NCBI GenBank assembly: GCA_037951165.1 | Contig: JBBDHG010000011.1 | Location: 6,661,001-6,725,000, forward strand | Source of the DNA: Lophius americanus | Lineage: Eukaryota > Chordata > Actinopteri > Lophiiformes > Lophiidae | DNA: 64,000 nt | Direction of reading: 5' to 3' | Part shown: positions 11,666 to 22,800 of the stretch, piece after piece | How positions within the stretch are numbered: position 1 is the first letter of the stretch | Layout of the letters: the number at the start of each line of letters is the position of its first letter | Made by a program: the position numbers and the translations under genes | The notes under the pieces: generated by a model | Database searches by the model: none | What the model saw: the letters and a program-made list of their open reading frames with translations, nothing else | What the model was told of the DNA's origin: nothing

Positions 11666-13989
11666 CGCCCACTTCAGGCCCCGTGTAGGGACTGCCCACA
11701 CCTGGAGCACATAATTGCACTACAGGGGAGGACCGGGCTTATGGACACGACATCAGCATGGCGAAGGCAGCGGGGCAGAGCTTCGTGAACCTCAGTCACA
11801 TACACTGACCCTGTCACACCAGGAAGTTGTCCTTGAAAGTTTTTTTTTACTTTTTCTAAATCCACAGCTGAAAATAGCAAAACAAATGGAGAAAAGAGAA
11901 AAAATGACTAAATATGGAAGCTGTGATGAACGAGTATGATATTTTTTTAGATTTTGGGAACAAAACGAAAAAACAAACCATGAGTGTTTGAACTCTTTTC
12001 CTGCTTTTATTGTTTATTTCTACAATTGGAGTTTGTTTTTCATAGGAGGATGCACTAAGATTTTAATTTTTTTTTTTTTTAATTTTTGGTTATTTTTATG
12101 AATGTGTGGGTGGCCTACATGATGTACAGAGAGAGCTTAAGTCACACGTGTGGACATAAATACCAGAAGAAATGACAAAGAATGAAAAGAAATGACAAAA
12201 AAGAAAGAAATCCAGCTTTTGTATTGACTGCATCTCTCTTCTGGCTGGAGACCACACCCCTTCATTGTCACGCACTAGGAGACGGGACCCACCACTGGAG
12301 GCTTTCATTTTGGAAATATGTTACATGTTTCATGAAATGGGCCGGCCCAACCTTTGCCTTAGATGTTGTTCCAGCTCAGAAAGGACAAACCACTTGGGTA
12401 TGTGGGAAAAATTGTTACAACTAGAAAAAATGTAGATATCTGACATTTTAGTTCAGCAGACTGTGGAATACCAAGCTCGTATGAGTGGATCGGTGGGCTC
12501 GCATGGACAGAATTTCTTTTGTTGACACTGAGGCAGGGGTCCCTCAATACTGTCTACCAAGTTTTTGAAACATATGCAGCAACCTCCTTTGATTAACGGA
12601 CACCATTGTGACATGAACTTCTGTAGGATGGGTTATTTTGGGTTTGACTGTCCAGCACCTGGGTGTAGCCTGTGGGTGGGGCTTCTGTTGAAGTGTAGCC
12701 ACAGCTGCCTCTTTGAAGAATGTCCCCCCCCCCCCCAAAGACCCATTTCTCTTTCTTTTAATGTCCCCTGTTCTTCCTGCTTTAATCCCAAACTTCACTT
12801 CATTTTACAGAGTCTCGTCTCCTCAAAATTCAGAAAAAAAAGATTTTGGGGGATTTTTCTTGCTGGTCTTTGTCTTTGTTCAGGTTATGTGCAGAAGTGC
12901 ATGATGAGAAAATTAGTGGGCAATTCCTTTTTGCCTAATTCAGCATCTCAATGAATCCTCTTTATTATTCAGTGGACCAATTCCAGCAGGGGTTTAGGGA
13001 AAGGGAAATAGGCGGGGGAGGAGGAGGCTCAGGAGAGAACAGGATCAGGCTGCCAAATGTGTTTTTAATTTTAAAACATTTCTTTTAATTTTACTTTTAA
13101 GTCTCATGACATACAAACATGCTGGAGACAAAGCAGTGGCCGCTGGCTGTTGTCCTCACTCAAATGGCTTGGATTACTCTCAGGATGACAAGCAGCTGGA
13201 GGGAGCCAATGATTGAATGTGTTTGGCTGTCATTGGCAACCCCATCCAGTCAGATAGATGAGCTCTAGTGGGAGTGGGACGTCTACAGATGAACATTAAT
13301 GTGGGGATCATGCTGGGATTTCACGTTGACCGTAAGCACATTACATATTCCGTTGATGTTTAAATCAATTTTATTGAAGGAATTGGGTGCACACCTGCTC
13401 CACTCGGATATAAAGAGATCGATCCAGTCTTTGTCTAACCACTGCTCTTGATTTCTCTGCTTTCATCATGTTTCTAGTAGCATTTTTGTGAATGTGTACA
13501 AACAAGACTGACAAACAAAACACATTTCACACTTAACTACGTACGAGACAAATGGATGTGTAAGTCGTACACAAGGTTTGTGTCTTTACTCAAGTCTGTT
13601 TTCATTTATGATGATGGTCTGTACTGTCCAGGAACAAATCTATAGGCAACAGGCTGTGTTGGATCATATCCTACTTCCACTGTTATGGTGATCAGACAAA
13701 AAAACAAATGTATTTGGTGCTTTAGAAAACCCTCAAAACACACTGTCTAGGTGACTCCACCTAGACTATGTCATTTCACTTCTTCCACATCAGAACACAC
13801 GCTCCAGCTATTATTGGTGACGGCAACACCTCACACACAGACACGAACCACACACACCACACACCTACAAACACCATCTTAGTATGTTTTATGCCCCTGA
13901 TGTGTTCATTCTCTCAAACGTTTTGCAATATTTGTGTGTACAGCAGTATTTTAATAAAGAATACCAAACAGATTGATTCATTGATTTCA

Positions 13990-14245
13990 TTCGCCATTTC
14001 ATCACAGGGCCAAGTCATGGAGACAAACCATAATCCATGCTCACAGTCACACCTCCTGGCAATCTAGAGTCACCACTTCACCAATAAAGCATGTTTCTGG
14101 ACTGTGGGAGGAAGTCTGAGTATCTTGAGAGAACTGATGCAAATTCTACACAGAAAGGCCCAAGAGGAGAACAGAGATGGGTTTTAAACCTGGAACCTTC
14201 TTGTGCAAAATGCTGCGCAACTGCTGATTCATGCAAGGTCATTTT
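13990..14245 (-). repeat. Dispersed teleost repeat (GGATAAGCGG family), degraded
   Basis: Matches the minus strand of the repeat whose best copy is at 55160-55541: TCACAGGGCCAAG, AGAGTCACC, GACTGTGGGAGGAAG, CACAGAAAGGCCC, CTGGAACCTTCTTG occur in the same order. Lies between pan3 and flt1. Confidence 0.65.
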
Positions 14246-15660
14246 GTTTTGCAATACATAACCACTTCCTACTATAGAGATTAAATAAATAATCGTATTT
14301 AAAGCATCAAGACAAAACAACGGTTGGATTTTTTTAACTTGAGTTTTAATCCCTTTTAATCATCTTTGAAGCTGAAAACACAGAACTTACCCAGTGCTGA
14401 AAAAAATTGCCATTTTGATTTCATAACACAAGACTATAATTAGGCTTTTCTTTTTCTTTTCTTGCCAGATGAAAAGTCAAAAGTGAAAACTTTGTTTGCC
14501 CGTTGGTCTAAAACTGAATAATCAATCCACTCTAATGCGTTTCAATGGGTAGCATTAATCCTTGAAAAAATTAGAGGTTAGAAATTGTGAACTTTAATGC
14601 TTGAAAAATCATTTTCTGTCTACAGACGGCTCATTTCAGCTCCAACGGTGAGGGGAGAAGCAATAGATGGAGGGGAAATAACTCAATGAACTCCACTATA
14701 ATCAATATGTTGTTTTGTAAATAATGGAGCAAAAACAACAGAAGGGTATATATTAATACACATTTTTATCAATTCTTTATGACTTGTCCTGATTTTATAT
14801 CAAATGATAATATAATATAATATATATATATTAATAAATATACACTCAAGATGCCTCCTTATTAGGTTTGCATACACATAAAACAACCCAGCAATTATCA
14901 TGACGGTAATAATGTCAAAACATTTTAGAGTGGGGATTTAAGTTTGAGTTAAAAATCTATCAAATTAAGAGAGGTGTTTCTAATACGCTTTTAGATCATC
15001 GATCTGAAATGGTTTCAATAACACTGAAGGTTATACTCCTCATTAAAGCAAACTCAGCTGCAGGTCTGCTATTAGTTTCGGCAAACTGTGCCTCATAAAG
15101 AAGCATCTGAGTGTATATTTACATTCACAAAATATACAGACACTATAAGGCATCCATGAAATGATTACAGCATTCAAATAAATACAGAAAAATACATGAT
15201 GTGTAATATTACTATCAGTCAGTGGATAACTTTTGTTTCCAGCATCTAGTAGCCGTGCAGGAGAGACAACTATTTAATACAGCAGTGTTCCTCTTCACAA
15301 AGCTCAGCATATGAGGTACCAATACAATTAGCTCTAATAGCTGTGGGTCGGTCAATACATTCTGCATATATGCATCATCACCTAATACGTAGCTGCTCTT
15401 GGACAGGGTTATGTGTGGTGATTGCAATCAGTGTTGCACAACACTTGGTTGCAGTGATGTGCAATAGCATGGATTCGGGGGAAAAGCTGTGAGGTTTTTT
15501 AGGGTTCAATCTAGATAAATTATCACAAAAAAATCTGTGAGTGGAGGAAAAGAGCAGATGGATGCATGCAGATATTAAAATGAGGTAGAGGACACAGACG
15601 GCAAAATTGAAACGCAGAATAATTTTGATGACTACAAATTAATATAAGGAGTTATGTATG

Positions 15661-15666
<6 letters not shown>

Positions 15667-15690
<24 letters not shown>
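15667..15690 (-). repeat. (TG)12 / (CA)12 microsatellite in flt1 3'UTR
   Basis: Perfect dinucleotide run that appears as CA in the flt1 mRNA, starting about 33 nt after the stop codon and flanked by TATATA. CA-rich 3'UTR runs are known binding sites for hnRNP L; use here is inference. Confidence 0.85.
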
Positions 15691-15691
<1 letters not shown>

Positions 15692-15723
15692 ATATCCTGT
15701 TTAATGTTTGACAATGACAGATG

Positions 15724-16864
15724 CTAGAGGGAGGGGTAGAAGAAAGCAGAATTGTAATCAGGAGGAGGGGAGCTGTCCTCATTAGACCCCCAATCACATG
15801 GGGATATAGATGATGCATCGCCATGAAGACCAGAGATGTCATTGGGCAGGAAAACCTCCTTGTGGTTGTCCCTGCACTTAGTGAAGGAGAAGAACCTGAA
15901 TACCAAAGGCACAAAAGGCAATTAGCTTGCAAGAGTCATTATCTTGAAACATTGATGCATTCACTGATTCTTGCATGATTGTAACATGCGCTCATCATGT
16001 CATATATAAAAAAAATATTTTCCTAAATAAGGGTGGTTGGATTTCAACTCAAGCAATAGTTTGATATGTAGAATCCTCATATTTCACTGTCTGTTTCTTA
16101 TCAAAGAGTTAAGTCTCGTAGTGATTTAACTCTTTGTATGCAGAAGATAATATTGCAGTGCATGCACTGTCACTGCATGTCATTATCATGATGGGGTATC
16201 CAGGCAGGAAGGGGTCTAGTCAAGGGTTTAGGAGTTGAACATTAGGTGCACCAACCTGCCCGGCTTCTTGTTCTTGGTGCCGGTGTTGCAGGTCAAATGC
16301 TTCAGCTCCTCAGATGGTAGAACCATGCCGCTGTCACTGTGACCATCCTGATGCAGAGAGGACGCAGACATGCTGCTTATCAGAGACGGACTGAGTTTTC
16401 AGAAAAATTCATTCATGTTTGCTCCGGGCTCTGTTTGAAACACATTTCTTTACAACGTGCGTGTTTTACAAGGAGAAGTGAAGACGCGTTCTTACGTCAG
16501 GCACATCTGCATCCTCGCAGGACAGTTCCTCAAAAACCTGAAGTGTGGCCAAGCCCCTCATGTAACTGGATGGAGAAGATTCAGATATTAAATACGAGAT
16601 GATAATATCAAAACTTTCTAGACCTGTTACCATGTCACATGGTTCTCTCTTCTAACTTTTACACCTGCAACTGGCTTTTTTCTTTGTCAAGGCACACTGG
16701 CAGGCGCTTAAATGCTATTAACTAAACTACATTATGTCTTCATCTTCTCTCTCTTTATTTTATTACCTGAAGTTTGTGATCGCAAGCGGCTTTTCGCTGA
16801 AGGTCTCACTGCGACCAGTGTCTCCAGTCATAAATAATCCCAGAGGAATGTAGTCCTTCCCGCC
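15724..16864 (-). CDS. flt1: flt1 exons 27-30: C-terminal tail
   Basis: Exon 27 begins GGKDYIPLGLFMTGD. Exon 28 contains LQVFEELSCEDADVPD. Exon 29 reads DGHSDSGMVLPSEELKHLTC and on. Exon 30 ends SPPPDYNSAFFYPSL and TAG (15724-15726). The last segment matches human SPPPDYNSVVLYSTPPI, so both tail tyrosines used as SH2 docking sites have counterparts. The middle of the tail is diverged. Confidence 0.92.
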
Positions 16865-19800
16865 CTGCTCAAGAGAAGGATCAAACAGGTGTCAAACATT
16901 TCATTGGACAAGGAATGATGAATTTCGTGCCTGAGGAAGTAAGAATATATAAAAAACCAAACCTGTTGAACTCTTGCTTGCAGCAAGTCTCCTAGGGTCT
17001 CCACCAGGTCAGTGAAGGAGGGTCGATCGGAGGGATCGGCCTCCCAGCATGCCAGCATGGTGCTGTAGCTGCACACAAACACACAGCAGCATCAGCATCT
17101 TGATCACATCCCCCCATGTTCCCTGACATGATATATGTTTCTGCTGTTAACTATTTCCCAGCTACTGCTGCTGATTTCCGAAAGGAAAAGTGTTGATGAC
17201 ATCCATCATTCTATTTTTCTGAAACTGTTTATCGTGTTAAAGTTTAGGGGTTGATCTGACTTGAGTACTTTAATGCCATCCATACAACTGTATTGCATTT
17301 TTCTGCACTGGGGGAGGAAGTATGAACAGAGAAGCTGTGCAGACATGGGAAAGAACAAACAAACTCCACACAGAAAAGCCCCAGATCCACAGAATTTGGG
17401 GAACTGGACCCAAACCTATGCTAACCACTATGATACAGTGGTGCCCTATCCACTCACATCTCAGGTGTGCTGTACTCAGGTGCTCGCATCCTTGTTCCCA
17501 CCTTCAGCCTGTGGCAGAACTCTTCATCAATGTGAAGACCAGGGTATGGAGAAGCTCCTGTTGGACAAACACACAACAGTTAATACTTATAATGTGTGCA
17601 AATTGTAGGACTTTTTGCAACAGCAACTAGCAAACACAGGATTAAAGATAAGACATCAGACCATCTAGATCAAATGTACGTGTGGCAGGAGGGGGGCATC
17701 ATACCTAAAGAGAATATCTCCCATAGAAGAATGCCGTAGGACCAGACGTCACTCTGGGTGGTAAAGACCTTGTCAAAGATGGACTCTGGAGACATCCATT
17801 TGAGAGGGAGGCGGGTCTGTCAGTAAATCAGATCACTGAGTTACTGAAGAGGACTCGTGAGAAAACCAAAAGTTCTTTTGCAGGACAATATTGCACCACT
17901 TTCATCACTTAATCTGAAGCATTCATGTAGCAATATTCCTCCAGTTCAATGCATTAAAACGAGAACTGAAATATAACCGAATGCATGCATCAATTTTTAA
18001 TGCTGATTTCATTGTAAAAAGGTAAGATAAGATAAGATAAGATAAGACGAGACAAGAAAATATGAGAATAGTGTCTGAGAATAAAAACATGATAACGAAC
18101 TCACCGTTGCTCATAATAATAATACCGTAAAGGAGTATTGCAAATGATAATGAATGTAACCTGATATCCAATGTAATAATGTGCCTGAAAAAATGATAAT
18201 GAGAAGAATAACAGCACATAATATTGGTATTATAATTGTACTGGTATTAGTGTCTGACGTTTAAGCTGTCCTGCAGGAAGGGCAGGAGTTAACAGTTTAA
18301 TGACCACTTGTAGAAAAGACTTCTGTATTGTTCTGTGGCGACAATCATCCACCGATGATTTTGTGATTTGGTAAATGGACTAAACATAATTCTATTGGAT
18401 ATATCAAGTCAAAAATACTAGTATTCCCAAATTAGAGCGGTGAGATATTTGTAGTACATAATCTGACGTAATATTTGAAGATGGATGTTTTTGGGGGCAC
18501 ACTCACATCTCCTTTGCGGATGTAGTCGGGGTCTTTGTAGATGTCTCTGGCCAGGCCAAAGTCACATATCTTCACCACCTTATTTTCGGAAAGCAAAATG
18601 TTTCTGGCTGCCAGGTCTCGGTGAATACACTGAAAGCACAGAGATCAGAAATCATGATATCTGTGAAAGACACCTGTACCCACTACATCCACGGCCGCAC
18701 ACATCCGCAGAAAGCTTCAGACCTTTCGAGAGGCAAGAAACTCCATCCCTCGTGCCACCTGGAAGCTGAAAGAGATGAGATCCTCCAGGTATAAAGGGGA
18801 GTTGCAAGCAGAGTTGGGATCTAGATGAAGAAAGTGAGGAGGCAGAGTCGGCAATAAAGTAGATTGATTCATCAAAAACATAATTAATCCTTGATAAGCT
18901 CCTGTCTTACCCATGTGGTTATCTTTCTCGTCCTTCTCTTCAAACACTCTTCTAACGTTGGCGTCAGAAACCCTGCACACACAGCCTGGCATCCTGTGCC
19001 TCCTTCCAGGCGGCTGGGATAAAAATAAATCAGTTATTTGTTATCAAATATTCTTTGACAGAGAGTGAGAATTAGGAGAATTAAAGGTGAGGATATGCAC
19101 ATATTTCAAGAGGTTCATAAACATGTTTATCCCCATGAATTTGACCTTTATGGCCACAGCGTATTAGTTATTTCTAGACTTGTATAGAAATAAAGGAAGT
19201 AAACGTCCTGTTCGAAAAAACATAACACCTTCCAACCTCAAACCGATTGCAGAAGTGAGTTTTTGAGTGGACGCTTTTGTAACTGTACTATGTGGAGAAG
19301 TGTGGGGCACACAACATGGTTAACTCACCATGTTGTGTACAAACACGTCTCTCTTGCTCTTCAGGAAGTTGGAGAGGTTTCCGTAGTGGCAGTACTCAAC
19401 AATCACCATCAGTGGTCCTGCACACACAGTATTAGATCAGTAATAAATGAGTGTGAAGGCACAAACACATACACGATATTGATTTGTATTGGAAGTGTAA
19501 ATGTGCAGGAAAATGAATATATAACAGTTTTTTTGCTAATCTTTAATAGACATTTGCTAGAACTACAGCTAAGCTATGAAAGAAATATAAAAAGTTAGCA
19601 CAAAATTTCTTTATTTCATGTGGAAAAAAAGATTATTTGAACCAGAATGGCACACAAAATATGAATATCCCTTATTACACTTCACATTTATAAATCTGAA
19701 ACTTTACGTAGAGATTGATTGTGTGCATAGCCCCAGTTTTGCGTGTACAACAGAGACAAATAGTAATAGATGTAATTTGGTAAACACACACACACCCCCT

Positions 19801-22800
19801 TGCTTGGTGCAGGCTCCCAGTAGGTTGACTACATTCAGATGATGTCCTATGTGGTTGAGGATCTTGAGTTCAGTCATCAGAGCTTTGTGCTCGCTGGCTG
19901 TAGCGCCCTCTGTTGGACACAATTCAGAAAAGACAAAGTTGCCACTGATGACCCATCACAGAATTTTTTTTTTTTTTTTAATTTCCTACCTTTGAGCATC
20001 TTAACAGCCACAGTGCTGCAGTTGCTGATGTTGTCTATACCGAACGCTGATGCCTGTACCACTTGACCAAAAGCTCCACGGCCCAGAGGTTTCCCTGAAC
20101 CAGGGAGAGAGACGTGGGTGAGACAGTGGAGAAAAGGGAGGTCTGTTTTGGTGTATTAATTAGTATTATCATCCATCTGGCATGTAGATGGCTGATAAGC
20201 AGCCAGTTAAGACCCCATTAAACATCCATCCAGCTGAATTCCATTAGCCCATTAGTCCCAGTCATCACAGCTCACACACCTCCTGCTGGAGTTGATTAGC
20301 TCGCCACAGACACAAAGTCTGATTAATGGAATGACAGTCACTCCCATAATAGTCAGATAAGACCTATGAGAAAGTCCTGCCATCTGGTAAGAGATCTTAA
20401 ACACCTTACCTCTTTTCCCTTGTTTGCATTACAGTCATCTTTATGCTAAAACATAAATCTCTTAATTTCTGTAAAATAAAGAGTTGAACCTAGTTTGAGG
20501 CGCTCCCTGGGGAACTCCCACTGGCTGGGGTCGTACTGCAGTCTGTCACACTGCTCCTCCACCGGGCCCTCTCCTGTGTCCAGAATGATTGACAGGTACT
20601 CTGGTTTGCTGTTTTGGCTGTTTGGCTTTATTTTGTGAAATGAACAAAACAGGTCAATATTAGAAAACCTTCTGTTCTCCAGGAAAGAAGTAGAGCACAT
20701 AGTAGGTGAAAAAATCCATGTGGGAAACTACTGTTGTTTAAAGGTTGGGAATGTTCTGAATCAGAAATATAACGGATCAACCAATTCCATAACTACAATA
20801 CATATTTACATTATAGACTTAGAGACTGTTTGGTTGCATTAAACTGATGAACAGGAAAACTCCATCATCCGAGATCTAACCGTTTAAATTGAATGATCTA
20901 TGTTAATCTAAAGATCATCAACATAGATCATACAATTTGGGGGACAATTATTAAATGTGTATGGAGTAAAATTGTTAATTTGAATTTTTTCTTGGTATTA
21001 AGTAAGGTGGATTTTGCCAGATAGGTGTCGGTCTAATGTTATGTAGTGTGATGTAATCAGAATCAGGCTTCATGTGATTTTTTTTGAATGCTATGTTATC
21101 CATTTAATGTAATGTAATATTATGTCATGTACTCTAATCTAACATAAAATAACATAAAATGATATAATATAATACAATACAATACAATATACATTACTAT
21201 AATATAATATAATATAATACAAGGTACATAATATACAAGGTACATAATATACAAGAACAGTCTTTCTTCCTCTCACCTGTCTCAGTTTGCGAATGAAGAA
21301 CGTGAGTAAAAGCCAGAAAATGGTGGCCATTACACAGGTACAGGTGAGTGCAGGAATCTCAAGAAAAGAGGTCTCTGAGGCACCTGAAGCATAAATACAC
21401 ACTGAATACAATCAGTTCATTGTATTAAAGATTATTCCAACATGCAGCTTTAACATTTAAATGAATTAATTTCAATTTGCTTTATATATGATTCTCAAGC
21501 TTTTCTACACGCTTCCAAATGGGGGCACTGTGATTTCACCATCACACCATGATCCATCCTTCTAATCATTAAATCCCTAGTTTCTTTTTCTTTTTCTGGT
21601 TCTTCCAGAGTAAGAAAAAAAAAAGCAGGAGACAGCTTCCCTCCTGACGGATCAGGACACATACACACAGACACAAACACACGCACACACCCACACATTC
21701 TTGCCTGGGACCGGTGCTCCAACAGAAGTGTGTAGCAGAACCACATAGGACCTGCCGGATATGAGCGATATGAGAGTCTGTGTAAGTGTGTGCGTGTGTA
21801 TGTGTGTGTGTGAGTCTGCTTGTGTATGTGTGTGAATGAAGTAAACAGACACCGAGTCTGTCCTGTATTGGGACTAACTTAGACATCTTTGATCAGTGTT
21901 TACTCAGACTTTGACAAACAGACATATTATCGGCCATTAATAGCATGCACCTCTGTATAACTACTGCATCTATGAAAACAGTGTGTATGAGACTGTACCA
22001 TTTGTGTGTACTTCCAGATGATTTATTTATTTATATAACTGGGAACAATGGGCTCCCAGACATGCCCATATATGGAGCATCCTAGTCATGAGTAGACATA
22101 GAGAATCAAAAGGCACAGATAGTCTACTACTGGTAGACAAAAACTCACCGTTTACCCATATGTAGGCAGAGCTCTCTGCAGACCCTCGCTCATTGGTGGC
22201 CTGGCACGTATACAGGCCCTGGTCCTCCCCTGTGATTCGATCGATATGGAGAGTACTGTCTTCTGGTGATATAACAATACCTAAAGATGGTGACACACAG
22301 TCTTAGACGCCATGACACAGCTAGAGTTCACATGTTTCATTTTTACCGTACCTGATCCCTGAGACAGAGCACGTTGATCCTTGTACCATGTGATGGTTGG
22401 CGTTGGGACGCCTTTGGGGTGACAGCTAAGGATCACAGAGCTGCTGACGTTGACAGTACAATCTGTCAAATTGTTAAGCAGGACCGGAGGTTGCAAAACT
22501 GGAAGAGGAAACACACACATGTACATGCATATTCAATTATAGCGTACTACCCTCCCCACAGTTTCCTCGTCCAGGCTGTTTGTCCGATCTCTTCAATTTT
22601 CTTGATTATTCCTTATCTGTTGAAACTGTTATTTTTATCTGTTGAGAGATTTTCTTTTATCCATTGCCAGATTTGTGCAGCTCTACAGCTCTGTGGACTT
22701 TCCCTTTTGTTCACCACTTCAGAGCTCTTACTCAAACAGTTGAATATAAAAATATGAAATATGACTGGAAATATGCTTCTACTATACTTTTTAATACCAG

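Larger units (their letters stand above)
11666..15723. other. pan3-flt1 tail-to-tail intergenic / 3'UTR region
   Basis: Holds both 3'UTRs, whose ends cannot be fixed. Plus-strand AATAAA occurs at 13953-13958. Minus-strand AATAAA (TTTATT on +) occurs at 13370-13375 and 12961-12966, and minus-strand ATTAAA at 15273-15278. It also holds a run of about 13 C near 12724, a dispersed repeat at 13990-14245 and AT-rich sequence near 14810-14845. No coding sequence was recognised. Confidence 0.6.

Noticed and set aside
12565..12954. 129-codon plus-strand frame downstream of pan3
   Set aside because: Runs through a poly-C tract (Pro string) in the 3'UTR/intergenic region, with no similarity to a known protein and no splice support.
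13860..13870. CRISPR-like or other array in the short CACACA/ACACAC stretches
   Set aside because: Simple vertebrate microsatellite sequence; no regular spacers.
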